64,000 bases of DNA, from assembly GCA_031270605.1 (NCBI GenBank), contig JAISXG010000084.1:1-64000 (forward strand), in the 5' to 3' direction. The stretch comes from Oscillospiraceae bacterium. Lineage in GTDB: Bacteria > Bacillota > Clostridia > Oscillospirales > Acutalibacteraceae. The first letter of the stretch is position 1. Each line of letters starts with the position of its first letter. Below the pieces are notes generated by a model, which made no database searches, had not been told where the DNA came from, and saw only the letters and a program-made list of their open reading frames with translations. This document shows, one piece after another, positions 35,087 through 44,589 of this stretch. The position numbers were made by a program, and so were the translations under genes.

Positions 35087-36841
35087 TTATCTCGCGTGAT
35101 TGTATTTGCCCCCGGCCGGTCTTTTGCCGCGGCAATAGCTGTTTCTGTTCGCTTTGCCGGATGCAGGGCTATTGTTCTTTTTGGGGGCGGATAAAACGGT
35201 TGCCTTGACCTTTTTGCCGATGATTCTGCAGTCCGCCATTTCTTGCAGCACGCTGTCAACGCGGTCCGGCGCGATTTCCACAAAGCTTTCGTCCTCTGCG
35301 ATTTCGATGTGCCCCAAATCCCGCTTGTCAAGATCTGTGCGGTCTAAAATCGTACCCACCAAATGGTTGACCGTCACCCTGCTCGTGCGGCCGATGTTAA
35401 AGACGACCACCCCGAAATTCTGGTCTTGCTGTCTTTTTGCGGCATCCTGTTCGGGGAACCGTTTTTCATTTCTGTTGTTTTTGGCATTGCCCGAAAAGGC
35501 ACTGTCGGCCGTTTCTCTTCTGGTGACGCTTACAGGGATGACAGGCCGGCCCATATCCTTATAAAGCAGGGAAAGCGCCGCTGCCGCGACCTGTTCGGGA
35601 GAATAGCCCTTTTCAACAAGACTGCCCAAAACATCTGCGTATACACTGCTGATGTTGCCTTGCAGCTGCTGCTCAAGCTTGGAGACAGCAGTTTTGGCGC
35701 CCTTTTCCTGCACATTTTTTGCAGTTGGCAAGGGCAGTTCGGCAATCTCTGAGCGTGTCCTGATTGCGATTTGCCTGATTGCCGCGACCTCTTGCCTGCC
35801 GCCGCAAATTGTGATGCTGCAGCCGCTTTTGCCGGCCCGGCCGGTTCTGCCGATGCGGTGCACATAATATTCCTTGTTGTCGGGCAGGTCATAGTTGATG
35901 ACATAATCGATATCGTTGACGTCGATTCCGCGTGCGGCGATATCTGTTGCGATCAGCACTGAGGTTTTGCCCGATTTGAAGGCCTGCATCACGGCGGTGC
36001 GCTGGTTTTGCTTGATGTCGCTGTGAATGCTGTCCGCACTGATATGCTTTTCATGCAGGAACTCGGTCAACTCGTCCGCCATCTTTTTTGTGCCGGTAAA
36101 AATAATGGTGCGGTTCGGTTCATAATATTGCAAAAGCAGCGCGAGCGCGTCCTTTTTGCTGTTGTGGGGAACATCAATATACTTCTGCTCAATATTGGTG
36201 AGCGTCACCTGACTCTTGTCGATTTCAATCAGAGTCGGCGACCGCTGAAATTGGTTTGTGATTTTTAAAATTGCCGGCGGCATGGTGGCGGAGAATAAAA
36301 TTGTCTGCCGCTCTTCCGGCGCGCTCGACAGGATGGTTTCAATATCCTCCCGAAAGCCCATGTTCAGCATTTCGTCGGCCTCGTCCAAAACAAGCATTTT
36401 CAAGCCCTGCAGCTTAATGGTTTTGCGGCGCATGTGATCCATCACACGCCCCGGCGTGCCGATGACGATGTTGGCCTGACGCAGACTGATGCATTGCTTT
36501 GTGATCGAAGCGCCGCCATAGATCGCCACGGGGCGGATTTTGCCGTCAAAGCGCGCAAGCTTTGTGATTTCTTCATAGCCCTGCATGGCAAGCTCTCTGG
36601 TCGGGCACAAGATCAGCGCCTGAATGGCCGGAGTTTCTGTGTCGATATTCTCGATTGCGGGGATTGCAAAAGCAACGGTTTTGCCTGTGCCTGTTTGTGA
36701 CTTTGCAATCACATCCGCACCTGTTCTGATGACGGGAATTGCCTGCGCCTGTATTGGTGTCGCATATTCGAACCCCATTAACGATACCGCTCTTTCAATG
36801 TCGGGGCTCAGGTTCATTTCGCTGAATCGTGTTTTTTCCAT
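35087..36841 (-). CDS. DEAD-box RNA helicase with DbpA-type RNA-binding domain
   Basis: A 584-residue ATP-dependent RNA helicase. Motifs in order: Q-motif region, AKSQTGTGKTVAF (Walker A), VLDEADEML (DEAD), SAT, and HRIGRTGRAGKSG (motif VI). After a linker, residues about 480-560 form a DbpA/CsdA-type RNA recognition domain (FNIGRTSRVTVNHLVG, then IGKKVKATVL), and the tail is basic. Such proteins remodel rRNA and structured mRNA, especially in the cold. AGAGGAACC precedes the ATG. The leader carries its own promoter and a terminator-like hairpin, suggesting attenuation. Confidence 0.95.
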   Translation of the reverse strand: MEKTRFSEMNLSPDIERAVSLMGFEYATPIQAQAIPVIRTGADVIAKSQTGTGKTVAFAIPAIENIDTETPAIQALILCPTRELAMQGYEEITKLARFDGKIRPVAIYGGASITKQCISLRQANIVIGTPGRVMDHMRRKTIKLQGLKMLVLDEADEMLNMGFREDIETILSSAPEERQTILFSATMPPAILKITNQFQRSPTLIEIDKSQVTLTNIEQKYIDVPHNSKKDALALLLQYYEPNRTIIFTGTKKMADELTEFLHEKHISADSIHSDIKQNQRTAVMQAFKSGKTSVLIATDIAARGIDVNDIDYVINYDLPDNKEYYVHRIGRTGRAGKSGCSITICGGRQEVAAIRQIAIRTRSEIAELPLPTAKNVQEKGAKTAVSKLEQQLQGNISSVYADVLGSLVEKGYSPEQVAAAALSLLYKDMGRPVIPVSVTRRETADSAFSGNAKNNRNEKRFPEQDAAKRQQDQNFGVVVFNIGRTSRVTVNHLVGTILDRTDLDKRDLGHIEIAEDESFVEIAPDRVDSVLQEMADCRIIGKKVKATVLSAPKKNNSPASGKANRNSYCRGKRPAGGKYNHAR

Positions 36842-36887
36842 TTGGTTCCTCTGTTCTGATTTGTTTTGCTTTTATTTTGTGATTTTC

Positions 36888-36919
36888 AAAAATAAAAGAC
36901 GAGGATTCCATCCCCGTCT
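36888..36919 (-). terminator. Attenuator-like terminator in the helicase leader
   Basis: On the minus strand AGACGGGGA (36919-36911), loop TGGAA, TCCTCGTCT (36905-36897) make a 9-bp stem with one G-U pair, followed by TTTATTTTTG. It lies about 20 nt after the predicted transcription start and about 45 nt before the helicase start codon. Confidence 0.7.
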
Positions 36920-36942
36920 AAAATGTGAACTCAACCTTATAT

Positions 36943-36971
36943 ATTATAACACGGGTTTGTGCTGCTGTCAA
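36943..36971 (-). promoter_or_regulatory. Consensus promoter of the helicase gene
   Basis: On the minus strand TTGACA (36966-36971), 17-bp spacer, TATAAT (36943-36948): a full sigma-A consensus. Confidence 0.85.
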
Positions 36972-37032
36972 TTGTTTTTTTGATGGATATCAAGCATAAA
37001 ATGCGCTATCTTGCGGGGGTCTTGTTTTCCGC

Positions 37033-37061
37033 TTTACTTTTCTCGCGGATTATAGTATAAA
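37033..37061 (+). promoter_or_regulatory. Promoter of xylA
   Basis: TTTACT (37033-37038), 17-bp spacer, TATAAA (37056-37061), about 50 bp before the xylA start. I see no clear XylR or cre palindrome. Confidence 0.6.
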
Positions 37062-37108
37062 TAAACAGGGAAATAGTTGTGTCCGAATAAAGAATAAGGG
37101 GGATTTTT

Positions 37109-38434
37109 ATGTTTTTTGAAAAGATTTCAGCCATTCCGTTTGAAGGCCCCGGCAGCAATAATCCGCTTGCGTTTCAATATTATGACCCGAAAAAGATCGT
37201 TTTGGGCAAATCAATGAAAGATCACCTGAAATTTGCCGCGAGCTATTGGCACACATTCTGCGCGGGCGGCAGCGATATGTTCGGCGTGGAGACGCTCGAC
37301 AAATCCTTCGGCGGGAAAGAGCCGATTGAGATTTATATCAACAAGGTGCGCGCCGCGTTTGAGTTCATGGAAAAGCTCGGCATCCCCTATTTTTGTTTTC
37401 ATGACGCGGACATTGCGCCCCAGGGTGAGACCCTTGCCGAAACACAGGCCGCGCTTGACAAAATTGTGCCTGTGATTGAAAGCGAGATGCGGCGCACGGG
37501 TATTCGCTGCCTGTGGGGTACGGCAAATTTGTTCAGCCATCCGCGCTATATGTGCGGCGCGGGCACCAGCCCCAACCCCGATGCGTTCGCCTATGCCGCG
37601 GCGCAAATCAAAAAGGCCCTTGAGATCACCGTGCGTCTGGGCGGCAGCGGCTATGTGTTCTGGGGCGGCCGCGAGGGCTACGACACCCTGCTGAACACAG
37701 ACATGGGCTTTGAGCTTGACAACATGGCGTATCTGATGCGCCTTGCCGTGGACTACGGCCGCGGCATCGGCTTTGAGGGCGATTTTTATATTGAGCCGAA
37801 GCCAAAGGAGCCAACAAAGCATCAATATGATTTTGACGTTTCCACCGTATTGGCGTTTCTGCGCAAATACGGCCTTGATCAGGATTTTAAAATGAATGTG
37901 GAGGCAAACCACGCGACGCTTGCCGGGCACACCTTTCAGCATGAGCTTGCCACCGCGCGCGTCAACGGCGCGTTCGGCTCGATCGACGCGAATCAGGGCG
38001 ACATGCTGCTCGGGTGGGACACAGACCAGTTCCCCACAAATCTCTATGACACCACGATGTGCATGTATGAGGTGCTCAAGGCGGGCGGATTCAAAACTGG
38101 CGGCCTGAATTTTGACGCAAAGGCCCGCCGCGCCAGCAACACGTTTGAAGACTTGTTCGCCTGCTATATTGCGGGTATGGACGCGTTTGCTTTCGGGCTG
38201 CTCGTGGCCGCGAAGCTGATAGAGGACAGGGCGCTTGATTCCTTCATTGAAAACCGTTACAGCGGCTATCAAAGCGGCATCGGGCAAAAAATCGCTGGCC
38301 GTGAAACAAGCCTTGCCGAGCTGAGCGGATATATTTTGGAAAAGGGCGCGGCGCAGCCCACACAGAGCGGCGCGCAGGAGAAGCTTGAGAGCGTGATCAA
38401 TCATTATATTGTGAAGGTAGCCGCGTCTTTATAG
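37109..38434 (+). CDS. xylA: Xylose isomerase
   Basis: A 441-residue class II xylose isomerase interconverting D-xylose and D-xylulose with two divalent metals. Signatures: [14 protein letters not shown] with the catalytic His, [30 protein letters not shown] and [25 protein letters not shown] precedes the ATG. It stands alone, with no xylulokinase or xylose transporter next to it, and has its own promoter and terminator. It fits a plant-fibre-degrading lifestyle together with the dockerin proteins. Confidence 0.97.
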   Translation: MFFEKISAIPFEGPGSNNPLAFQYYDPKKIVLGKSMKDHLKFAASYWHTFCAGGSDMFGVETLDKSFGGKEPIEIYINKVRAAFEFMEKLGIPYFCFHDADIAPQGETLAETQAALDKIVPVIESEMRRTGIRCLWGTANLFSHPRYMCGAGTSPNPDAFAYAAAQIKKALEITVRLGGSGYVFWGGREGYDTLLNTDMGFELDNMAYLMRLAVDYGRGIGFEGDFYIEPKPKEPTKHQYDFDVSTVLAFLRKYGLDQDFKMNVEANHATLAGHTFQHELATARVNGAFGSIDANQGDMLLGWDTDQFPTNLYDTTMCMYEVLKAGGFKTGGLNFDAKARRASNTFEDLFACYIAGMDAFAFGLLVAAKLIEDRALDSFIENRYSGYQSGIGQKIAGRETSLAELSGYILEKGAAQPTQSGAQEKLESVINHYIVKVAASL

Positions 38435-38454
38435 GTTGCCGCAATTGTAAAAAT

Positions 38455-38495
38455 AAAACATGCAGGCTGCGAAATGCCTGCATGTTTTATTTTGT
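38455..38495 (+). terminator. Terminator of xylA
   Basis: A 13-bp perfect stem (38455-38467 with 38476-38488) followed by attttg. Confidence 0.85.
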
Positions 38496-38542
38496 CAGGA
38501 TAAAAAGGAGGAAGGCCCTTTTCTTGTATTGCTGTGGTCAGG

Positions 38543-38740
38543 TTATTTCTTTCCCTTTGCCTTTGGTTTGTAGTTCACGACCTGGTCTGCGTTTGCGGCG
38601 CCCAATGCGGTGGGGTTCGCGGCCAAAAGGCCTGTCTGTTCTGTGGCGGAAACCGCTGATACGTTGTCGATCACATCAATACCCTGAACGGATTTTGACT
38701 TTTTGTTTTTCTTTTCCTGATTGGTTTTGTTTTTTGCCAT
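38543..38740 (-). CDS. Small Lys-rich protein of unknown function
   Basis: A 65-residue protein beginning MAKNKTNQEKKNKKSKS and ending NYKPKAKGKK, with a short uncharged middle (VSAVSATEQTGLLAANP). AAAGGAG at good spacing supports the ATG at 38740; a longer in-frame start lacks a ribosome binding site. High lysine content at both ends suggests nucleic acid or surface binding, or a small spore-type protein, but nothing identifies it. It is convergent with xylA. Confidence 0.6.
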   Translation of the reverse strand: MAKNKTNQEKKNKKSKSVQGIDVIDNVSAVSATEQTGLLAANPTALGAANADQVVNYKPKAKGKK

Positions 38741-39048
38741 AAGCGCTCCTTTCAAGACGGGCATAAATTTTGAATCCGGCAAAACACTTTCATCAAGCAG
38801 CCCTTTCCCTGCTATTATTTCCCGAAAATTTACGCTTCATTCAGTTTAATTTGTAAACGGAGTTTGTTCAGTCAAAATTCTACGCCCTTTCAAGTGAGAT
38901 TCCGCATTCCTGTGCGATAATCGACAACTCGCCTATTTTTAGTTTCCGGGCAGAAGCATGATTGACTTCTTTTCGTGCGAATGTTATGATATTTTTAAAG
39001 AGAACAGGCCTTGTCGCAAGCGCCGTTCACTTTCAAGGGGGGTTGCGC
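38741..39048. other. Intergenic region with PI-PLC promoter
   Basis: A 308-bp AT-rich gap between divergent genes. It holds the promoter at 38962-38990 for the rightward gene. Nothing else is supported; the upstream part (38780-38950) shows no hairpin or ORF that I trust. Confidence 0.4.
38962..38990 (+). promoter_or_regulatory. Promoter of the PI-PLC-like gene
   Basis: TTGACT (38962-38967), 17-bp spacer, TATGAT (38985-38990), about 60 bp before the GTG start. Its position inside the longest ORF supports the shorter start. Confidence 0.7.
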
Positions 39049-39888
39049 GTGCCACTGCCGATATCACTTGCCTGCTGGCAGAAAGAGCTTGCGGGAAACC
39101 GTTCGGTTACCGCGCTGACCCTTCCCGGAACGCATGACAGCTGCGCGCGGTTCTTCCGGCCCTACAGCCAGTGCCAAACGCTGACCGTTTGCGAGCAGCT
39201 GCAACGGGGCGTGCGGTTTTTGGACATTCGCTGCCGCCATATCGGCAACACCTTCACTATGCATCACGGGCTTGTTTATTTGAAGATGATCTTTGACGAC
39301 GTGCTCAATACATGTGAAGCCTTTCTGCACGAAAACCCTTCTGAATTTGTGTTTCTGTCCGTTAAAGACGAGCACACGCCCGAGGGCAACACCCGCGGCT
39401 TTGAAGAGACGCTGGCGGAATATATTGCGAAGCGGCAGGGCTTGTTTTATACCGAACGGCGGTTTGCGTCTGTTGAGGATCTGCGGGGCAAGCTTGTGCT
39501 GTTCAGCCGCTATGCGGGCAACACCATGGGGCTGGACGCCACGCGCTGGGCTGATATGAATTCGGTGACAGAGCAGACCGAAATTGTTGTGCAGGACAAT
39601 TATATGCTCAAATTTCCCAAAACCAGCAAGTGGGAGGATGTGCGCGCCCTGCTGCTGCGCGCGGAGCAGCAGCCGCTGGACGGCAGGCTTTATGTGAACT
39701 TTGTGAGCGGCACGGGCGTGATGTGCCCGGACATGGCAAGGGTCGTGGCAAAGCGCACGAACGCCGCGCTGCTTGCCCACATAACAGGGCAGGCAAACAA
39801 GCGGTATGGCATTGTGGTGCTGGATTTTCCCGAGTTGCCGCAAAACGCGCTGCTCAAAAAGCTGATCGCCTTGAATTTTGAGGCGTGA
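39049..39888 (+). CDS. Phosphatidylinositol-specific phospholipase C-like protein
   Basis: A 279-residue protein of the PI-PLC X-domain family. The two catalytic histidines are visible in LPGTHDS (about residue 30) and FTMHHGLVY (about 67), with the DIRC strand between them. Bacterial enzymes cleave phosphatidylinositol, or the family may act on other phosphodiesters. No signal peptide follows the chosen GTG at 39049 (AGGGGGG six bases upstream), so it may be cytosolic or released otherwise. The dCMP deaminase gene follows immediately. Confidence 0.8.
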   Translation: MPLPISLACWQKELAGNRSVTALTLPGTHDSCARFFRPYSQCQTLTVCEQLQRGVRFLDIRCRHIGNTFTMHHGLVYLKMIFDDVLNTCEAFLHENPSEFVFLSVKDEHTPEGNTRGFEETLAEYIAKRQGLFYTERRFASVEDLRGKLVLFSRYAGNTMGLDATRWADMNSVTEQTEIVVQDNYMLKFPKTSKWEDVRALLLRAEQQPLDGRLYVNFVSGTGVMCPDMARVVAKRTNAALLAHITGQANKRYGIVVLDFPELPQNALLKKLIALNFEA

Positions 39889-39923
39889 CCGGCGATAAAA
39901 GACGGATGACAGGAGAGGATATC

Positions 39924-40430
39924 GTGCCGAAACGAACGGACTATATTTCGTGGGATGAATATTTTATGGGCATCGCGCTGCTTTCGGCGAAGCGCAGCAA
40001 AGACCCGAGCACGCAGGTGGGCGCCTGCATCGTCAACGCAAACAACAAAATCATGTCACTTGGCTACAACGGTTTTCCGCAGGGGTGCGACGACGACGAA
40101 TTCCCCTGGGAACGCGAAAACCCGAACGGCAACGAGCTTGAAACAAAATATCCCTATGTCTGCCACGCGGAGCTCAACGCCATTCTCAACAACCGCAGCG
40201 GCAACCTTGACAACTGCAAAATTTATGTGGCGCTGTTTCCGTGCAACGAGTGCGCGAAGGCCATCATCCAAAGCGGCATCAAAGAGGTGATCTATATTTC
40301 TGATAAATATTCTGATTCGCCGAGTGTCATGGCCTCAAAAAGAATGTTCAACGCGGCGGGCGTGAAACTCAAAAAGCTTACGGCCTCGTTCCCTGAAATC
40401 ACGCTTTCGTTCCGCGAAAACGAAATCTGA
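39924..40430 (+). CDS. dCMP deaminase
   Basis: A 168-residue zinc-dependent deaminase converting dCMP to dUMP for thymidylate synthesis. The zinc site is CHAELNAIL (HAE) with PCNECAK (PCxxC). Additional words [11 protein letters not shown] and [10 protein letters not shown] are typical of the ComEB/dCMP deaminase family. I prefer the GTG at 39924 because AGGAGAGG lies six bases upstream; longer starts at 39885 or 39906 overlap this site. A strong hairpin follows. Confidence 0.92.
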   Translation: MPKRTDYISWDEYFMGIALLSAKRSKDPSTQVGACIVNANNKIMSLGYNGFPQGCDDDEFPWERENPNGNELETKYPYVCHAELNAILNNRSGNLDNCKIYVALFPCNECAKAIIQSGIKEVIYISDKYSDSPSVMASKRMFNAAGVKLKKLTASFPEITLSFRENEI

Positions 40431-40470
40431 TGCGGCGGCATAGGCGGCTTTGCCGCCGCATTGATTTATT
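40431..40470 (+). terminator. Terminator of the dCMP deaminase gene
   Basis: A 10-bp GC-rich stem, TGCGGCGGCA (40431-40440) with TGCCGCCGCA (40451-40460), then ttgatttatt. It starts at the base after the stop codon. Confidence 0.7.
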
Positions 40471-40494
40471 GTATAATGAGAGGATGTTTTGAAA

Positions 40495-41745
40495 ATGCAG
40501 GGTTTTATCTTGAAGTTCATTTCATTTTTGGTGTCTGTCCTTTCCCTTTTCGGAATCATTAAGGGCCCTTACTCCACGGTGGAGCTTTCAGAAACGCAGC
40601 TTTACCCTTATGTTCTCGTACACGGGCTGATGGGCTGGGGCGACGACGCTCCCTTTGACGATGTGTTTGAATATTGGGGTGGCGACAGAAACATCCCCCA
40701 GCACCTGACAAACCTCGGCTGCGAAACCCATGTTGCGATGGTGGGCGCCATTTCCAGCGCGTGGGACCGTGCCTGCGAGCTGTATGCGCAGCTGACGGGC
40801 GCAACGGTTGACTACGGCGCGGCGCATGCCGAAAAGTATGGCCACGCGCGTTTCGGCAGAACCTATGAAACCCCCATGATAGAAGACTGGAGCGCCGAAA
40901 ACAAGATCAACCTCGTGGGTCACAGCTTTGGCGGCGCGACGGTCAGGCTGCTTGTTTCTCTGCTCGCAGACGGCAGCGAGGAAGAAATTGCCACTACAGA
41001 TGAAGGTGAAATTTCGCCGCTGTTCACAGGCGGAAAATCCAATTATGTCTACAGTGTGACAACGCTTGCCGCGCCGCATAACGGCTCCACCTACGGCTAT
41101 GCGCTTGATTTGTCTGAGAGTTCGGTGTTTCTCAACACCCTGATCTCCGCTTATTCGGTTTATGGCAATTCTGATTTGCGCCATGCCTATGACCCGATGC
41201 TTGACCAATGGGGCATCACCGTGCCGCCCGACGGGCAGTCATGGTCTTCTTTTAACCGCGAGAGTATCGCGAACTTTGTCAAATCAAAAGACAGCTCGGC
41301 ACATGACCTCACGCCCGGGGGCGCTGCGGAGCTGAATGAAAAAATCACATTTGCCGAGGGTGTTTATTATTATTCTTATTATGGCTGCTGCACCAAAGAA
41401 AACCCACTTACCGGCAACCAGATCTGTTACACGCTGAACATGTTCACGGCTTCCGCCGGCATTGTGGGCAGAACCACGGGTGACTTTGACGGCATTGTCA
41501 TTGACAAAAGCTGGCTCCCCAACGACGGGCTTGTGAGCGTGGTTTCTGCAAAATATCCCTTCGGCCAGCCAAATAAGGCCTTTGACGAGGGCAATCAGGA
41601 AACGGGCGTCTGGCAGGTCATGCCGGAAAAGACGGGCTGGAACCACTGCACCTTTATGTTTGCAAACGACCCCGTGCTCGGCTCTTCAGAGCTGGTTGAT
41701 TTTTATATTTCACTTGTCAATACAGTTTCGGCGACATACGAATAA
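40495..41745 (+). CDS. Lipase of the alpha/beta-hydrolase fold
   Basis: A 416-residue hydrolase with an N-terminal hydrophobic segment (about 5-22), so likely exported or membrane-anchored. It resembles staphylococcal and bacillary triacylglycerol lipases: oxyanion region YVLVHGLMGWG, nucleophile NLVGHSFGGATVR, acid WLPNDGLVSV and His in GWNHCTFM. All triad members are present, in contrast to the dockerin hydrolase at 14360. The ATG at 40495 has AGGA ten bases upstream; a TTG two codons earlier is possible. A bidirectional terminator follows. Confidence 0.88.
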   Translation: MQGFILKFISFLVSVLSLFGIIKGPYSTVELSETQLYPYVLVHGLMGWGDDAPFDDVFEYWGGDRNIPQHLTNLGCETHVAMVGAISSAWDRACELYAQLTGATVDYGAAHAEKYGHARFGRTYETPMIEDWSAENKINLVGHSFGGATVRLLVSLLADGSEEEIATTDEGEISPLFTGGKSNYVYSVTTLAAPHNGSTYGYALDLSESSVFLNTLISAYSVYGNSDLRHAYDPMLDQWGITVPPDGQSWSSFNRESIANFVKSKDSSAHDLTPGGAAELNEKITFAEGVYYYSYYGCCTKENPLTGNQICYTLNMFTASAGIVGRTTGDFDGIVIDKSWLPNDGLVSVVSAKYPFGQPNKAFDEGNQETGVWQVMPEKTGWNHCTFMFANDPVLGSSELVDFYISLVNTVSATYE

Positions 41746-41757
41746 CATATGAATGCG

Positions 41758-41800
41758 AACACCCCCGCTTCTCAGACCAGAAGCGGGGGTGTTGGTTTTT
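41758..41800. terminator. Bidirectional terminator
   Basis: A 15-bp perfect stem (41758-41772 with 41779-41793) followed by a T-rich run, between the convergent lipase and ABC transporter genes. Confidence 0.9.
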
Positions 41801-41810
41801 ATCGGCTATA

Positions 41811-42572
41811 TTATTCTAAAATACGGTTCAGAAACGTTTTTGTGCGCTCGGACTGCGGGTTGTCGATCACCTCTTTGGGCGGGCCTTCTTCAATGATATA
41901 GCCGTCATCCATGAAAATCACCCTGTCTGAAACGTCGCGGGCAAAGAGCATTTCGTGGGTCACGATCACCATGGTCATCTTTTCTTTTGCGAGCGACTGA
42001 ATGACCTTGAGAATCTCGCCCGTCAGTTCCGGATCAAGGGCGCTTGTGGGCTCGTCAAAAAAGAGGATTTTGGGGTTGAGCGCCAGCGCTCGGGCAATCG
42101 AAACGCGCTGTTGCTGCCCGCCCGAGAGTTGGCAGGGGTAGGCGCCCGCTTTGTCTGCGAGGCCCATTTTTTCAAGCAGCTCCGCGGCTTTTGCGTTTGC
42201 CTCCGCCTTGCTTTTTTTGTGAACCAGCGTCAGCGCGGCGGTGATGTTCTTTTTGACGGAATAATGGGGGAATAAATTAAAATTCTGAAACACCAGGCCA
42301 AAGCATTCCTTGATGCGCCGCTGGACCGCCTTGTCCGCATACACGGCCCTGCCCCCACTGTTTGTGCGGCAGAGGTAATCCTCAAGGTAGCGAATGTCGC
42401 CGCTGTCCACTGTTTCAAGGGTTGTGGCACAGCGCAACAGCGTCGACTTGCCAGAGCCGGATGGGCCGATGATGGAAACCACCTCGCCCTCGTTCACGTG
42501 AAGCGAGATATCTTTTAAAACCTCCAGCTGTTTGAAGGATTTTTTGATGTTGCTCATTTCTAATAAAGACAC
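41811..42572 (-). CDS. Polar amino acid ABC transporter ATPase
   Basis: A 253-residue ATP-binding subunit of the GlnQ/HisP type. Walker A is [13 protein letters not shown], the signature is [15 protein letters not shown], Walker B is [11 protein letters not shown] and the H-loop is VTHEM. Between Walker A and the Q-loop there is a small insertion (about residues 60-80) compared with typical GlnQ. The start is GTG with GGAGG nine bases upstream. It is the last gene of a three-gene operon, 18 bp after the permease. Confidence 0.93.
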   Translation of the reverse strand: MSLLEMSNIKKSFKQLEVLKDISLHVNEGEVVSIIGPSGSGKSTLLRCATTLETVDSGDIRYLEDYLCRTNSGGRAVYADKAVQRRIKECFGLVFQNFNLFPHYSVKKNITAALTLVHKKSKAEANAKAAELLEKMGLADKAGAYPCQLSGGQQQRVSIARALALNPKILFFDEPTSALDPELTGEILKVIQSLAKEKMTMVIVTHEMLFARDVSDRVIFMDDGYIIEEGPPKEVIDNPQSERTKTFLNRILE

Positions 42573-42590
42573 AATATGTTTCCTCCAAAC

Positions 42591-43343
42591 TCAGACATGA
42601 TAATAGTCAAACTTTTTCTCAACCCGCGCCATCACAAAGGCCACCACAAGATTGGCCACATAATAGAAAATGCCCGCCACAAACAGCGGCATGGGCGATA
42701 CCATGAGCGCGGACTCCTGCCGCGCGAGGGTGAACATTTCAACATAACTCAGCGTGAAAGCAAGCGAGGTGTCTTTCACAAGGGTGATCATTTCATTGGT
42801 GACCGAGGGCAGCACGTTTTTCACCATCTGCGGCAGAATGATGTGAAGAAAGGTACGCATGCGGCCGAAGTCCAGCACGTTCGCGGCCTCATATTGCCCC
42901 ACGGCAATCGAAGACAGGCCGCTTCTGAAAATTTCGGCGAAATAGGCGGCATAATTAATAGAAAACCCGACGATCAGCGCAAGAAACAGCCAGTTCTCGG
43001 GCATTTTATTCATCATAATTTTAAAGAAATAATAAGGGGCGTAATAAAACACCACAAGCTGCAGCATCAGCGGCGTGCCGCGCATGACAGAAATATAAAA
43101 GGTGGTCAAAACGCGCAGGGGCGCGAAGCGTGAGCGGCGGCAGAACATGACAAGAATGCCCAAAGGGATAGAAAAGAGCAGCGTCAGCGCAAAAATCATC
43201 CCAGTGCCCGAAAGGCCGCCCAGCAGAAGCTTCACAATGCGCCAAAGCTCAGGCAAAAAAACGGTGACGAGTTTCTCCCACCACGTCGCACCCGCAAGTC
43301 CGGTTGCGGAAACAAGCGATAAAAAAACAGGATAAAGGCCCAT
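42591..43343 (-). CDS. Polar amino acid ABC transporter permease
   Basis: A 250-residue inner membrane permease of the HisM/GlnP family with about five hydrophobic helices. The family EAA loop appears as SGLSSIAVGQYEAANVLDFG. It should form the translocation channel with the ATPase encoded immediately downstream and the binding protein encoded upstream. GGAG lies 12 nt before the ATG. A 140-bp gap with a conserved-looking hairpin separates it from the binding protein gene. Confidence 0.92.
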   Translation of the reverse strand: MGLYPVFLSLVSATGLAGATWWEKLVTVFLPELWRIVKLLLGGLSGTGMIFALTLLFSIPLGILVMFCRRSRFAPLRVLTTFYISVMRGTPLMLQLVVFYYAPYYFFKIMMNKMPENWLFLALIVGFSINYAAYFAEIFRSGLSSIAVGQYEAANVLDFGRMRTFLHIILPQMVKNVLPSVTNEMITLVKDTSLAFTLSYVEMFTLARQESALMVSPMPLFVAGIFYYVANLVVAFVMARVEKKFDYYHV

Positions 43344-43415
43344 AGTTTAAATAATCTCCATTTGAAGTTAATTGGCTGTATTGTGTGGCTGCGCAAAGGC
43401 CGCCTCATGCAGAAA

Positions 43416-43452
43416 GGTTAGCGGTTTGGCAGACGCTGCCTTGCCGCTAACC
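43416..43452 (-). other. Intercistronic hairpin in the ABC operon
   Basis: GGTTAGCGG (43416-43424) pairs with CCGCTAACC (43444-43452), with an inner GGCAG/CTGCC stem. There is no T-tract. Such hairpins between the binding protein and permease genes commonly protect the upstream mRNA so that binding protein is made in excess. Confidence 0.6.
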
Positions 43453-43482
43453 ATGCTTCCTCGTTAAAATGTGTTTCGGGTC

Positions 43483-44364
43483 TTAAGAGGGAGTCGCCGA
43501 GGTGGTGGTTGTGCTTGTGCCTGCCGCAGGCATGTTGATGAACACGTCGCGGGCAAACCATTTTTGTGAAATGGTTTTGAGTGTGCCGTCCGCATACAGC
43601 GCATACAGCGCGTTCTGTACTTTGTCACGCAGAGCGGTGTTGCCCTTTGCGAAGCCGATGCCGTATTCTTCATCTTCCAACGATTCGTCGAGCACCTTGA
43701 ACGCCTTGCCCTCAGAAATCATGTGATCGGCCACAATCAAGTCCATAATTGCGCAGTCAATTACGCCAGACTGCAGGTCGGTGGCCACCAATGTGTTGTT
43801 TTCTTTCAAAACAAGGTCACTTTTGAGAGAGTCTTTGAAGTCAGTGTTCGCCTCAAGCGCTTGATAAGCGGTCGAACCGTTCTGCAGGCCCGCGGTTTTC
43901 CCCGCAAGGTCGGCGAGGGTTTCATAATCGTCGGCGGCGCGCACAACAACGACCTGCTTGTTTTTCATATAAGCTTTTGAAACCTCAAAAGCCGCAAGAC
44001 GCTTTTCGTTAATCGTCATGCCGTTCCACAGACAGTCAACGTTACCGCCGTTAAGCTCGGTTTCGTTATTGTCCCAGATAATCGGCTTGAGCACCAGCTC
44101 CATATCAAGATATTCCGCAACCGCAGCGGCGCATTCAAGGTCAAAGCCTGTGTAACCGCCCTCGCCGTCGGAAAAGCCCATGGGCGGGAAGCTTGCGTCA
44201 AAGCCGACGGTCAGCTTGCCGTCATCTTCAAATATTTTCTCGGTTGTGGTTGCGCCCGGCGCAGCAGTCGTCGCGTCTTTGCCGTTATTGTCGCAGGCGG
44301 AAAGGCCAAGGCCGAGCGCTGCGATCAGGAGTGCAAGAACAAGCGCTGTTAACTTCTTTGTCAT
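43483..44364 (-). CDS. Polar amino acid ABC transporter binding lipoprotein
   Basis: A 293-residue solute-binding protein of family 3. The signal peptide ends in the lipobox LSAC (near residue 25), followed by a Thr/Ala-rich spacer. The binding fold includes LTVGFDASFPPMGF and GFDLECAAAVAEYL, both typical of GlnH/HisJ-like proteins. It ends in a Thr-rich tail. ATG 44364 has AAGGAAGGA upstream; the longer reading frame to 44454 runs over the promoter. Specificity (Gln, His, Cys or Lys/Arg) cannot be fixed. Confidence 0.92.
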   Translation of the reverse strand: MTKKLTALVLALLIAALGLGLSACDNNGKDATTAAPGATTTEKIFEDDGKLTVGFDASFPPMGFSDGEGGYTGFDLECAAAVAEYLDMELVLKPIIWDNNETELNGGNVDCLWNGMTINEKRLAAFEVSKAYMKNKQVVVVRAADDYETLADLAGKTAGLQNGSTAYQALEANTDFKDSLKSDLVLKENNTLVATDLQSGVIDCAIMDLIVADHMISEGKAFKVLDESLEDEEYGIGFAKGNTALRDKVQNALYALYADGTLKTISQKWFARDVFINMPAAGTSTTTTSATPS

Positions 44365-44420
44365 ATACGAACGTCCTTCCTTTTTCGGGTGCAAAATCAC
44401 CCGGATTTTGTTGCGTGAAT

Positions 44421-44449
44421 ATGGTAACATGATATCAAGGTAAAGTAAA
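44421..44449 (-). promoter_or_regulatory. Probable promoter of the ABC operon
   Basis: On the minus strand TTTACT (44444-44449), 17-bp spacer, TACCAT (44421-44426). The -10 is weak. Confidence 0.45.
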
Positions 44450-44539
44450 GACAAAAATTGATGCTGTTTTCAACAATTTTTCACATGTTAATCCGTGTAA
44501 AATGCATATAATAAGAACAAAGAAACAGACATATTTTTC

Positions 44540-44568
44540 TTGAAATGCGCTTATGAGTGTGATAGAAT
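44540..44568 (+). promoter_or_regulatory. Promoter of the GlmU-like gene
   Basis: TTGAAA (44540-44545), 17-bp spacer, TAGAAT (44563-44568), 22 bp before the start codon. Confidence 0.6.
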
Positions 44569-44589
44569 AAAAAAGAAAGGCTGAAAACC

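Noticed and set aside
34952..35194. 80-residue hydrophobic plus-strand ORF at the end of the helicase gene
   Set aside because: It begins at a terminator hairpin, has no ribosome binding site and overlaps the helicase C-terminus antisense.
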